Below, piece by piece: positions 1-10,554 of a stretch of 64,000 nt of DNA. The notes below the pieces were generated by a model that searched no databases, was not told the DNA's origin, and saw only the letters and a program-made list of their open reading frames with translations. This stretch comes from Oryzias latipes (lineage: Eukaryota > Chordata > Actinopteri > Beloniformes > Adrianichthyidae): contig NC_019881.2 of the NCBI RefSeq assembly GCF_002234675.1, positions 19,159,494 through 19,223,493 of the forward strand. The letters are read 5' to 3'. The translations under genes were made by a program, and so were the position numbers. Position 1 is the first letter of the stretch, and every line of letters starts with the position of its first letter.

Positions 1-169
1 AAGTTGTATTTTTCCTACATTATAGTGATTTTAAAAACCACTGTTTCTTCAAAAAAAATAGTTTACTTATTTCTATTGATATTTTCCTTATTTTCACTAC
101 CAAAAATATAGTGATTCCATTTTGAATGTTAAATAATACACTCAAATGAAATTTCTGTCTTTAAGTAGA

Positions 170-1511
170 TACCGTAAATTCCGGGTTATAAAGCGCACCC
201 GATTACAAGCCGCACCCACCTATTTTAACGTGCTTAAATATTTTTGTACATACACAAGCCGCATCAGTATACAAGCCGCTGCCTCGACAAAGCGCGTCCT
301 GACTACCAGAGTGTGCATGGCTCATTACCACACTGTGGGCAGGTACTGGCCTTGTCTCGAGCTCATGTATCTAATTACACCCACATCTGAAACAGCATGG
401 ACCTCTATTCTGTTCACAAGTTCCTCAGTTATGGGTTTTTTTTATTTGATTTTTTTTTTTTTTTTAACTTATTGACAAACTAGGTATCATACATAAAATT
501 ACTAACAGTAACCATATAATCAACATTACATCCCTCAGTTATGATGAGGAAATTTACATCCGCGATCCCCCATTTCCCATGAGTCTTAGGGGCTAAAAAG
601 CCAACTCCCGGCTCGCCACACTGTTGTTCGTGTTTAAGAATGAGCAAGGAGCAGCAGTGCATGGAGGGGTGAAAAGGAACAGCTCTCCTTCCACTTGTGT
701 CGCGGCAGCATTATGGTACTAACGGGGCTGGTTAAAAAACATCAGTAAAATAGCGCGCGCCTCAGCGCGATACGCGCGCCTCAGCGCGGCGCGTTCGTCA
801 GAAGCTTCCTTTCACAACAAACACTTGTTGCTCCCCGGACGCCTCTGCGCTCCGCGCTCGCCAAGCGGGTTCCTTGTCTCCCCTTCCTATCCGAAAAGCT
901 CACATGGTGGCTGTGAGCTTTTCAATGCAAAATTCCGCTCAGTCAGAAACCGTAAAAACGACCAAATGGATTTGTGTTTCCAGTCGTGTCCCGACAAAAT
1001 AAAGGCTGATGTTATTCACACATATTTACGTGCAGCCAGCCGAGTCACTATGACTCAGAGGTAAATACACTTCTGAGCATGCGCTGTTCTCTCCGTCACG
1101 CAGCTGACCGGCATTTCCATTTACTGATGGGGGATTTTTTCACGCTGCTTTTAACGATTGCTTTTAACTTGAAAGCTTTATCATATTGTAGCGGCGATCA
1201 AGTGCACGTTGGGTCTAATGGCACCAAAGGATTCTGGGATGCGGCCGGGCATGCGTGTTTCTTTTTGTTGAACCATGACTGAAGTGTCTAAGACCTGAAG
1301 TGACCTCCATGCTGTTTGGCTGCTCAGAGGTGTGTTAAAAAAAATGACTTGTGCTTGGTGGTGGATGGCGCATACAAAACCATTCACCGAGCCCGAATGT
1401 TCGTACATGGCGGCCGCCAATCAAATCCATAAATTAGCCGCGTCACAGAATAAGCCGCAGGGCTGTAAGCGCAGGAAAAAAGTAGCGGCTTGTAGTCCGG
1501 AAATTACGGTA
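170..1511. mobile_element. Non-autonomous DNA transposon with terminal inverted repeats
   Basis: The left end reads accgtaaattccgggttat and the right end, read on the minus strand, reads accgtaatttccggactac. These are imperfect inverted repeats of about 30 bp that continue with further similarity (aagccgc-type motifs on both sides). Both ends are bordered by TA, consistent with a TA target duplication, although a longer duplication cannot be excluded. The interior is about 1.3 kb, CpG-rich in places, and has no recognisable transposase. I recall similar 'taaattccgg' termini from vertebrate repeats; the superfamily assignment is left open. Confidence 0.75.
754..788. repeat. Two perfect 16-bp CpG-rich direct repeats
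   Basis: The unit cgcgcgcctcagcgcg occurs at 754-769 and again at 773-788, separated by 3 bp. It lies inside the inverted-repeat transposon and is far more CpG-rich than its surroundings. It is probably a local duplication within the element. Confidence 0.8.
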
Positions 1512-1572
1512 AGTTGGGGTGTGCTAATGCTACCATTAAAGAGAAGCAGGGCTAATTCTGACAAAGTTTGAG

Positions 1573-2330
1573 ACTAATGCTGTGTTCACACTAAATGTGA
1601 CCTGCGCAGCCAATTTGTGTCTGCCGCCTCTGTTTCGATGCGCGTAACTTCGCTGCTGGACGCTTGTCCAAAAGTATGTTCATTAGTGTGCCTCTCCCGG
1701 CATGTGTGGGAGGAGCTACCGTCAAAAGTATTTAACCTCACTGCTAAATTGAGGATACAGATGAAGTCGAGAGATCAGGTTTATTTATTTTGAAGAGCTC
1801 TACAAAAGCGTCTTTGTGTCTTGGTTCAAATGGTCATTGAAAATTCTCCAGTTCAGTGACTTTCACCATCTACTGCTGGAGCGGTGTCTGAAATACAGTG
1901 ACTTTCAGCGGTACTTCTGTCTCTCTGTGACCCAGTTTAACGACTTGTTTTCCCACATTAGTCCAAGGAAAGAAAAAAAATTTGAGTGACCTTTTCATTG
2001 TATCAGGAGAAATAAGAAAAATATTAAAGTTCAGGAAGAAAAAAAACCCATCAACAATCAGATTCTCCTCCATGTTGGGTTTGGACTCCACCCAATATTT
2101 ACATCATTAACATGAAACTGCCCAAAGCCAAGTTCGTGATTGGTTGACGTGGTTTGAATTTATTGACAAAGTTTAAATATTTCAACTCTAGAAAAATCCA
2201 AATTTTCGGCATGTCGTGTTGCTGCACTCCCAGAAATACGCAACCGCTAGAGAATAGCTCTACGCCCGGCGCTAAAAGTGTACCGAAAGGCCTCTCATAG
2301 GGGCTGTGCATTGAAAAAAACATTGAAACT
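1573..2330 (+). pseudogene. Decayed PIF/Harbinger-like transposon with transposase fragment
   Basis: From 1852 to about 1974 one + strand frame encodes a segment containing DFQRYFCLSVTQFNDLF followed by SHISPRK. This resembles the N-terminal region of Harbinger-type (HARBI1/DDE_Tnp_4) transposases, in which an RFxxYFRMS..QFDxLL..VGPRI-like stretch is typical. The frame ends after this segment. The flanks (1573-1720 'gctgtgttcacactaa' and the region to 2330) resemble non-coding ends of such elements. No DDE catalytic core was seen, so this is a relic. Family assignment is from recall and is moderately sure. Confidence 0.5.
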
Positions 2331-2879
2331 GGATGCCCCTACTGCGTTGAAGAGTTACAGTAGTGTTAAAGGGTTAAACAAGCTGTAGTAGATACTCTAC
2401 ATGTAAATGCCTTTATATTGTTTTGACGAATATTTATATACATGTATATTCTCATTTTCTATTAACTTGGTTTTTATTCATTAGGGGGTTAAGAATTGCT
2501 CAGTCAGGTTTCTAAACATGAAAATGTCTTATCCACACATTTCCATCAGCTCTCAAATACCAGCTGATAATAAACAGGCTTTGATAAGCCAGGCTTGTAG
2601 GTACAGTGTCATATCTACCAATTATCCTGCAGCAAAGCCACCATTTATAAGCCCTCCTGTGTCTGAGAGGCGCCTACCATCTGCCTAATTTTCGTTTTTG
2701 TTTGCTGAAGCACAGATAAAGTTGTGAAGGTGGAGAGGCCCGGGAGGCGGTGGCATGCGTGCTGTTGAGCTGCCTTCACAGCGGGACAGAAATGGCAAAA
2801 GCAAAGCAGCAAGGGCAGAGGGTGCAGACAGAAAAAAATGGAGGGATGCATTGGTATATATACACAGATATATACTTGG

Positions 2880-3200
2880 AAAAGAAGAACAGAAAATGTT
2901 AAAGCGTGCCATCTGCATGGTACAGAATGATGAAAGGCACCTGTGGATTTGTCAGTGAGAACAGTGTTTCCTCCTCTTGTTCCTCAGTCATTAGCCTTCC
3001 TAAGCACAGTTAACACGCTCATGGGGGCTTTGTTCTGACAGCAGAGGGCTATTGCTTCAAAGAAACCCCACAGCTGGTGGAAATTCATGAGGCGACAGGC
3101 TGCTCCTCTGCAGTGAACTTGGATGTGATAATCCATATGCTCAGAAAGAATCGGAGTCCTCACATAGCAACTACATCTCTTCACTTTGCTAAAATGAGAT
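2880..3200. promoter_or_regulatory. Candidate conserved non-coding element in lin7a intron
   Basis: This is a unique, non-repetitive segment with E-boxes (cacctg near 2940, cagctg near 3071) and mixed composition unlike the AT-rich flanks. The assignment is inference only. It lies within about 20 kb downstream of myf5 and could serve either lin7a or the myogenic genes. Confidence 0.2.
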
Positions 3201-3478
3201 GCTGCAAACTCTGATTCACTGTCACTGTGTAATGCTGCTGGATAAAGGTCTTCTATTGCTTTTAGTCTGATTGCATTGAATGAGATGAGGAGATTCTAAA
3301 GAGTAAAATTCCACAATGAACATACATTTTAGTGAACACACAATTACCTAAACGCAGATGCCTTCTCAGGTTCCTTCTCACCCTAGCAAAATGTGCATTA
3401 GTTTGTGTATATGTGTGGGTTTCCATAGACGTGTATAAAAATGTGTGCGGTCAATAGTAACATGAGAGCTTTTTTGTG

Positions 3479-3536
3479 TTTGTGCAGATGTTACGGTGTG
3501 TGTATGTGCGTGCGTGCATCCGTGCGTGCGTACTTG
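3479..3536. repeat. Degenerate GT/GTGC simple repeat
   Basis: Alternating gtgtgt and gtgcgtgc motifs form an imperfect purine-pyrimidine tract in the lin7a intron. It is simple-sequence DNA; the short open frames across it are not genes. Confidence 0.6.
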
Positions 3537-3903
3537 AGCAAAAAAAAACAAAAAAAGGATCAGCCGTTTGGTAAATATTTGCATGTGTTAGTGATGATAA
3601 CCCCTGTAACTTTTGAAACCCCTTTTTTTTCCTTTTGCTGTTTTATGTCCTTGGGATTGATGGGATTGATGATGAAAAGGCCATAAGTGAGAGTATTGAT
3701 AACTAAAGAGACTCTATGAGGGCTTAACTGCCAAAAAGCAAATCATTTGATACGATCCAAGAAAAGAAAACTAAAAACACTAAACCCCTGTGAGAAACTG
3801 ACCTTAGACCAACAAAGTTTAGAAAACTTGAGTATATTTACTGCTTTAACCTCACAACTGTTGGTTTCCAGCCGTCTCTTACCCTCTGTTCCTCTGCATT
3901 CAG

Positions 3904-4113
3904 GCCACAGTCGCAGCCTTCGCAGCAAGCGAAGGTCACTCTCATCCTCGGGTGGTGGAGCTACCCAAGACGGAGGAAGGGCTGGGCTTTAACGTAATGG
4001 GTGGCAAGGAGCAAAACTCCCCGATTTACATCTCACGCATTATCCCAGGGGGCGTAGCTGAAAGGCATGGTGGCCTGAAGCGTGGCGATCAGCTTTTGTC
4101 TGTCAATGGGGTG
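3904..4113 (+). CDS. lin7a: lin7a coding exon, PDZ first half
   Basis: The acceptor is a pyrimidine-rich tract ending tctgcattcag and the donor is gtg|gtaagt. The 210 nt (70 codons) keep phase 0 at both ends. The exon carries the linker before the PDZ domain, the GLGF carboxylate-binding loop and the PDZ core up to LLSVNGV. Confidence 0.95.
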
Positions 4114-4532
4114 GTAAGTTTGACCTTATCGGTTGTTTAAACCCTTTTAGGAAAGGGCAATAAACCTAAAAATAAGGAACTGCACGTTCTTTGGTTTAAA
4201 AGACATTTGGAAAACTTGACTTCTTGTCAAAATGTTGTTCCGCCCCTTGAGGGGTTTCTCAACGCTGAAAGTTTCATAAGAATTCCCACTTTTCTTCACC
4301 TCTGTGGCCCCTGCAGAGTGTCGAAGGAGAACATCACGAAAAGGCGGTGGAGCTGCTGAAAGCGGCCAAAGACACCGTGAAGCTGGTGGTTCGATACACC
4401 CCCAAGGTGCTGGAGGAGATGGAGGCTCGCTTTGAGAAGCTCCGCACGGCGCGGCGGCGTCAGCAGCAGCAGCTCCTGATGCAGCAGCAGCAGCAACAGA
4501 ACCTGAGCTCACAGCAGAATCACATGTCGTAG
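3904..4532 (+). CDS. lin7a: Lin-7 homolog A (LIN7A), C-terminal part with PDZ domain
   Basis: Lin7 proteins are small cytoplasmic scaffolds. An L27 domain binds CASK/PALS-type MAGUKs and a PDZ domain binds C-terminal tails of receptors and channels, placing them at synapses and epithelial junctions. The visible part is join(3904-4113, 4317-4532), 141 residues. It starts with [15 protein letters not shown], continues with the PDZ carboxylate-binding loop ([10 protein letters not shown]) and PDZ core ([19 protein letters not shown]), then a helical, glutamine-rich tail ending NHMS before TAG. Both introns are GT-AG and phase 0. The N-terminal L27 exons lie left of the window. Vertebrates have lin7a, b and c; linkage to myf5/myf6 and the Gln-rich NHMS tail favour lin7a. 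Human LIN7A is next to MYF5 in the same relative orientation. Confidence 0.95.
4317..4532 (+). CDS. lin7a: lin7a last coding exon, PDZ end and Gln-rich tail
   Basis: The acceptor is ggcccctgcag and the reading frame starts [19 protein letters not shown]. It holds the last PDZ helix and strand (VKLVVRYTP), a charged helix ([16 protein letters not shown]), two Gln runs and the terminal NHMS. The stop TAG is at 4530-4532 and is followed at once by gtgagg, a consensus splice donor. Confidence 0.95.
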   Translation, partial: SVEGEHHEKAVELLKAAKDTVKLVVRYTPKVLEEMEARFEKLRTARRRQQQQLLMQQQQQQNLSSQQNHMS

Positions 4533-5491
4533 GTGAGGCGCTTCATTGTCTTACGGGTGGTGGGAGGGATGGGGGGCAGAAATAAACATGAGTACATTTG
4601 TGTAAATATAGTATACACCATCAATGTTCTGTATATTCCATGTACTTAACATTTCTTAACACATAAATATTGAAAATGGAAGGACCTGCAGGTTCTGTAG
4701 TTCCTTATAAAATGCTCCCACCATGTTCTGATTTAAATACAAGCTCTTTCTTAAATACAAATACTTTACACCTCCAAAGCGCAGCCTGAAACATCGCTGG
4801 TGTTTTCTGGAGCAGCCAAAGTCCTTTGTGAGAAAACACTTCTACTCCCCGTTTGTTCTCCCAGTGATTCCGTTGTAAGGCTTGTGAATTATTCAAGCTG
4901 AAACTGATTACATCTGTGGCTCCAGCTCTGCAGGTGCATGGATAAGCAGGCACAGCCACGAATGTTGCCGTTTGCCAGCTGAAGCTGGATGCAGTGCAAA
5001 TTTATAATGAAGCTCCGCACTGTCAGTCAAAAGTAAGCCGAACTTGGGGGTATGCAACCCCAAAAAATAAAAAACCCTGACAGGCTTCAGTAGTAGAGCC
5101 GACAAAATCGTGCAACCATTAAGCAAAGTCACACGGTCTGGTACCAAATGCTGTGCAGACGTTTTGAATTGTTCAACTGTTTCCCGGACATATTTGATTC
5201 CGCCGTTTGTCCAAGATCTCTGTGTATTCGTTGCTTTGAAGCTAAAATCCCCCAAGCATATCTGTTGCCTTGTACTTGGCAGCATGCAGCTTGGGAAGGT
5301 ATTTTGGAGCTTGTAAAAGGGGTGGGAGCTGAGCTGGGATATGGTTTTATCAAAGCCAGCATTCCGACCGCCGGGATCTGCTTTGGCAGCCAAGAAAACC
5401 AAAAGACCATTGCGGTTGGGGTGTTGGGTTGGCTCCCTGATCTAGCATGAAGGCATTGCCCTCAGCTTTTTTTCTGCTCTTCTATCAACAG
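4533..5491 (+). other. Probable intron within the lin7a 3' untranslated region
   Basis: A donor (tag|gtgagg) lies directly after the stop codon. A strong acceptor, a long pyrimidine tract ending tctatcaacag, lies at 5491. This gives a 959-nt intron entirely after the stop. The interval otherwise holds unremarkable AT-rich DNA, and its small open frames on either strand do not look like genes. Splicing is inferred from signals only. Confidence 0.55.
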
Positions 5492-7115
5492 GGTGTTTCA
5501 AAAGAAGAAGAAGTAAGAAGAGTCAGCAGTTGGATCCTTTCAGGATGTGAGAATCCCAAAGGAATCTCCTTAATGGAGAAGTAAAAGACTATTTTATTCC
5601 ATTTTCTGTGTCCCTTCCAGTTTACCACCAATTACTGAGCAAGAACAGAGCATTTATCCTGAAGTTGCTGTAGAGAAAGTATAAGGGATGCTGAAATCTA
5701 TCCAGTTTGGCTTCGTTCCCCTTTTCTATGTCCTTTTTCCCTGCTGTGAATTTTACCCAGACTTCCTTTTTTATTCTTGTGTTTGCCGTTTTCTTGTTTT
5801 GACACTGATCCATTAGCTCACATCTGTTACGCAGTCAGACATTTGCTATTTTTGCCATTGATATCATTTGTACAGTGGTGTTTCTATCGATTCTTCAACT
5901 GGTGCTTGTGTCGGAGCGAACATTGATTTCCTGTCCTGTTTTGGATAAACTCTTTTTTACCTCTGATATTGTAGCAAGAGAAAAAAAAACATTTTTTGTA
6001 TCTTGTAGATTTAGCAATAACACACACACACATTTTGGTTTTGAAGCTGCATTCATGACGCGTACAACACACAAAAACAGCATTTCTGTGCAAATGTAAA
6101 GCACTGTAAAGTAAGCGGGAAGGCAGCTCCACAATCCAAACCCTCTGTGCCAATCAAAGAGATTATTGATTCACAGGCGGCATGTACATTTTAAGTGCAA
6201 TAAATGCAGAAATTTTGAGAATTTATTCAGCAAAATTAAATGTATTTAGAAAGCATACAATACAGTTGAGTGCTTTTTGTTCCTAGCACATGAACAGAAT
6301 GTCACCTCATCATCTGTGAGTGAAACAAAAAGTTAAAATTATTTTTTCTGAAAATGTACTAGATGTTTAAGATACATTTTTATCATCCCTTTAAATAGTA
6401 TATGTATTCTTTATTTAAAAAAAACATACAGATTATCTCAAAATTTATATATATATCACATGAATTCTATCCTTTTTTAGGCGATTGTAAAGTGTTTGAT
6501 CGAGTGGATTATTTTTTGCCTTTTTTTGTCCGATTTTGGAGTTGAAGTGGTAACATTCCACCTTTGTGTTTCCATCCTCGTCTTTAATGCAGATTATTTT
6601 GGGTATTTTTTATGTACTCCATGCCAATGTTCCCATCTTTAATTCGAGCAGCCAAACTTTTTTCGTTGATGCAACTTCAGCAGCTTTACAAACCACATGT
6701 TTTATGTTTAAGACTAAAAAATACACTCCAAAAGAAAAATCAGATTTCAAATCCAAAAACAACGATCTCAAAAAAATGTAAAATGTCAAAAAGGATCTTT
6801 AGACATTGATCTTTCGATTATTGGGGATTGATGTAGAAGAGAAGCCCCATTTGTGGAACAATCGCTCGTTTTCTTTTCATACTGTATATAAATACATAAA
6901 AACATTTTTAACCTTCACAAAGTTTAAAAAAAATTACATCTTTAACCCCGTCAACATCAGTTTTTGTATCTCCAACTCACTCTTTCTTAATTGACTTAGA
7001 TTTTTGAAGCCGTTAAACTTAAAGTGATGGAGCAGAAAAACAACAACAATTCTGTTGATATGCAATTGTTATACATACTATATTTGTACAAATAAATCTA
7101 TGTGCTTGTGTAAAG
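5492..7115 (+). other. lin7a terminal non-coding exon / 3' UTR
   Basis: If the upstream intron is removed, the transcript continues here with ggtgtttcaaaagaagaag. The stretch is AU-rich and lacks a convincing reading frame. AATAAA occurs at about 6199 and 7091-7096. The second is followed by a GU-rich stretch (tgtgcttgtgtaaagtgagtg) typical of a cleavage region, so the 3' end is placed near 7115. Confidence 0.55.
7091..7096 (+). terminator. Polyadenylation signal of lin7a
   Basis: AATAAA is followed 10-40 nt later by a GU-rich element. It is the best-formed 3' end signal after the lin7a stop codon; an earlier AATAAA near 6199 could give a shorter 3' UTR. Confidence 0.5.
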
Positions 7116-7929
7116 TGAGTGTTTTGTGGTTTCTTCCTTCATATTGAAAGTTCAGATGCCCTGAGCTGTGGAGGCATACACCATATGTGAAGAGGTGATG
7201 GCTTCAATTTCAAAACCCAACAACACTGTGTAAACAGTTATTTCAAGGTTTTTTCACTTTTAAAACCATTTAGAATGCCACAAAATGTGAGCAGAAACAA
7301 CAAACAGATTTTGGTCAAAGTTGGTCTAGTCTGAAAAAGTGAGTATTTTTGGTGAGTGAGGGATAACTTCACGAGTTCAGAAAGGAGCTGAGGCCTCAAA
7401 ACTAGTTCTCGAGATTGAGGGCAGACGTACAAAAAACTGTGGGTTTTTTTTCTAAATGAAAGATTTAAACAGCAGGATAAGGGCCCTCTTGGAGGGACCG
7501 CTGTATCAGATGTTTAAAAATGTAGATGAGAAACAATTAAAAAGAAGAAAAAAACAGTACACTCTAGCTCTCAGTATGCACTCACTTCAATGACATCAGA
7601 CAACATAAACATGACTCAAAGTTTAAAGCAAAAATAAATAATACAAAATAAAATTATGACTTTCTACAGCTAATTCTAGATGTATGTTGTGCCATAAAAC
7701 ACAAAACAGATGTGTGACTGTGTGAATTATGATTTCTTTAAAAACTGAAGCTAGCATTAGCATAAGTAGACAATTGTAATAATAACATGCAGTTTGTGTC
7801 AGAAATCTGGGATTTTCCGTGATAGTTTGAAGAGGTATTTATTTAGTCCTCTTTTTTGTACTTCATTTTCTTCCGCCTGTCCAGTGGATGTCCAGCTATT
7901 TATTCTGTCTTGGGTGTGATATTGGTTTT
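7116..7929. other. lin7a to candidate small gene spacer
   Basis: This is AT-rich spacer between converging transcripts. I see no exon, repeat family or RNA gene in it apart from an AATAAA on the minus strand (7899-7904) that could end the small gene model immediately to the right. Confidence 0.5.
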
Positions 7930-8811
7930 TTATTTGTTAGCATCCGTGGCATTAATGCCGCACCTGCCAGCCGACCACATCAGTGTGGAGTCCACCGCCA
8001 AATTAAAGCATCTGATCTAAAAACGTAGTCTGTTTAGCTATTTTTCAGACAGCAAATGTACTGTAATGATACAAGGCCCAATTTGGATAATTCATGTTAC
8101 AGTTGTTTAATATATATTTTAGAGTTAGAGTTGTACTTTAAAAAAAAACGTTAATTATAAATGTTTTTTGAAAAGAGTTTTATTCACAATAAATTATGAT
8201 AATATTTTTTTTTTATTTGAACAACACAAAGTATAAATATGAATTACTTATTTTTAGCCAAATAAGGAAAGTATCTCATGTATAGCTGTACATATCGTAC
8301 CTGAAATGGATGGTAATCAGCCAGAAGCAGATGTTTGTCTGGAGGCACAGCTGGACCCCACATGAGGTTTAGGATGTCAGTGCAGTGCCCCACATCGGTC
8401 TGACAGCACCGCCAGAACCGCCAGCACCTCATTCTGTTTGGCTCTGAAGAGAATGTGCAACAATGACCAAATAACAATAAAATAACACCATGTTTGGTTG
8501 ATAAATCACTGAATGATGCACAGATATAACATTTAATTAATGGTACGCTATTTATTAACTAAAACTACAAAACGTTAGCTCAAAGTTCATTAGTAAAATC
8601 CATTGTTTATTCCCTTTTAGCCTCACAATAACATAAAAACATATGGGGTGAGTTTAAATAATCCCTATGCTATTTTTTAACAAAAATATTAAGTTTTCTG
8701 CTTCATTTTCCAAATTCAGGAAGACACAGAATCAGCTAGAGAAATAAATAAGCTAACTGAATGGACTGTTGAGTTTGTGTGACCGTACCAACCTTTAGAA
8801 ACACCAATCAT
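7930..8811 (-). CDS. Candidate small three-exon gene, product unknown
   Basis: I do not recognise this protein. The model on the minus strand is complement(join(7930-8016, 8301-8443, 8793-8811)), 82 codons plus stop. Exon 1 starts MIGVSK and ends aaag|gttggt, a weak donor. Exon 2 has acceptor tctcttcag and a strong donor cag|gtacga. Exon 3 has acceptor gtttttag and stops TAA, with AATAAA overlapping the stop and again at 7899-7904. The frame stays open through all three exons, and both introns are short (349 and 284 nt), as in fish. A CpG-rich promoter lies just upstream (8820-8940). Against it: an upstream ATG with a stop after six codons, a Trp/Cys/Arg-rich sequence (MRCWRFWRCC) with no recalled family, and the weak first donor. 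A spliced non-coding RNA is a good alternative. Confidence 0.3.
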
Positions 8812-8819
8812 CTCTCACA

Positions 8820-8965
8820 TCCGCCTTTCAGCTTCGCGCCGTCGCCATCTTAACTAGGTTTCAAGTGACGTCACGTAACTCCCTCATTCGTCCAAACGGG
8901 TTGGGGGGCGGGACAAACAAGAGTGACAGCCTGAGGTTCCTTAGCCAGGGTTCGGCGGTTATCTG
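8820..8965 (-). promoter_or_regulatory. CpG-rich promoter with CRE, GC box and YY1-like motif
   Basis: A perfect palindromic cAMP-response element, tgacgtca, lies at 8866-8873. The minus-strand motif aagatggcgac (YY1-like, common at 5' ends of housekeeping transcripts) lies at about 8841-8851. A GC box (ggggcggg) lies at 8905-8912. CpG is clustered here while the surroundings are CpG-poor. The order, with the YY1-like motif downstream of CRE and GC box on the minus strand, points to minus-strand transcription into the small gene model. Confidence 0.45.
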
Positions 8966-9239
8966 TCAATCAAAGAAAAAACACGCCCAGACGAACTTTT
9001 TTTTTTTTTCCACATCTCACCTACAAATTAGGGATTTTAAATAGGAAAATGCCCTTAAACAAATGTTACAAATATGCAACATAAAACATGTTTTCACTGT
9101 GAGTAAAGTTATTCTATTAAACATTTTGGCATTTTAAAAGTATACTTTGGAATAAACAAAGACTGACTTTGTGACTGACTTTTTTTTAACATATTTTTGT
9201 CGTATTTTTTCTGATGATGGGAGACATGTATGAAGCAAA

Positions 9240-9640
9240 TTTGGCTTAAAATAGCATTTCTGAATATTTCTTTGTTCAAGTAGACTTAGAAGATTGAAAA
9301 AAATACTGTAAAATACGCTGGACGTGGCCACAGCTCCCTGCTCCCCTCCATTCTGATGCATCCACCTGTAGATGATTACACCAGTGTGCATCTTTGTTTT
9401 CCATGGCATTTGGCTCAAAACTGTAGGCTACGGCCGAACAGCTGCAACAGCACTCGTCATTTTTTTGCAATGCGGGTGTGAGGGGCTGTAAGCTTGCAGA
9501 AGAGCATGTAAAAAGAGAACTAGCCCGTATCCCAGAAAACGACAGTTTCTGTAAGGTTGCTTAAAAACAGCATAATTATAATTGTGAAAAAATAAATTGA
9601 AAGATGATTGAAGTGGGTCTTTAAGGAAGGACCTTGCTTC
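9240..9640. repeat. Copy of a dispersed repeat (family A)
   Basis: It contains ccattctgatgcatccacct, gtgaggggctgtaagcttgc and agtgggtctttaagg. The same blocks recur at 36090-36390, 39400-39870, 41270-41535, 45860-46200 and 56430-56937 in either orientation. No coding potential is seen. It appears to be a non-autonomous element common in this genome. Confidence 0.65.
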
Positions 9641-10115
9641 AATTTTCTCTTTAAGGTCACTTCAAATAGGAGTTGGTCAGCCTATTTATATGACAACATC
9701 TGATGTCATTATTGGTAGATTAATATCAACACAGCAATGTCAACAAAGCTGAGATTCTCAGAAATGATGTTACTGAGGAAAGATTAACAAACTAAAGTAG
9801 CACTAACCAAGAGCCTTGAGGACCTCCACTATAAACTTACTGTAAATTAAATATGTTCTAATATTTCAAGCAAAACTCTATTAAAGCTGTCTAGTACAAA
9901 GCTCCTCATTTTATATTATTTTGAATGAACTTTAATGGTTTTCATTTGTCACTATTCAAGTTACCTAAGAGTCTTTTTGAGGTCATTATAGAGGCCATAG
10001 AACCCAAACAGGAAATATGATTTATCAATTTATGTAGGTCTAAGGTTAAAAAACACTTCCTCTCAATTTATATCAGAGGTTCTGCTTTAAAAATGTTAGT
10101 TGGTAAAATATGAAT

Positions 10116-10554
10116 AAAAAAGTAATCATTTTCAGAAAGAATTACATATATTTTGAAAGACAAAGTAGAAGAATTTGAAAATATATGGCAACCTTTCATA
10201 CACTTTGTAAAGAATATGGATCCTCTGGAATAGAATGTTGATTGTTAATTTTAGATGGTACAACAGACCTCTGTTTTTTAATTTTTTAATTTTTATTTCT
10301 TATTATTATTTTTTCTTCTCTTAATTTTAAGTGTGTTAAGTTTATATTCTTCATTTTGTCAATATCTAAGGAGAGGCACTCTTGTTCTTGGGGTGGGGAG
10401 GGGGGGGTGTTAAAATAAGAACTGTTGATAAAGTTGCAATTTTTGTAATGGCTAACTCAAGTGAAATTTATAATTGTAAATTGTGTTTCTGAATTTTTTT
10501 ATGACTTTGAAAATTCAATAAAAATAATGTGGCAAAAAAAGTAATCATTTTCAG
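10116..10554 (+). mobile_element. 5'-truncated LINE-1-like retrotransposon with target-site duplications
   Basis: The insert (about 10136-10540) is flanked by identical 20-bp direct repeats, aaaaaagtaatcattttcag, at 10116-10135 and 10535-10554. It begins inside the end of ORF2: frame 10138-10233 reads RITYILKDKVEEF then ENIWQPFIHFVKNM and a stop, which resembles the C-terminal end of L1 ORF2 proteins. About 300 bp of 3' UTR follow, with a G-rich tract at 10392-10410, an AATAAA near 10517 and an A-run. Intact duplications suggest a fairly recent insertion. Confidence 0.8.

Larger units (their letters stand above)
1..3903 (+). other. lin7a intron (partial) upstream of the first visible coding exon
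   Basis: The window opens inside an intron. No lin7a L27-domain exon was recognised here, so the 5' part of the gene lies to the left. The intron is occupied by a terminal-inverted-repeat transposon (170-1511), a decayed Harbinger-like element (about 1573-2330) and a unique segment with E-boxes (about 2880-3200). The remaining stretches (1-169, 2340-2880, 3200-3903) are AT-rich or GT-rich DNA in which I see nothing further. Confidence 0.8.
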
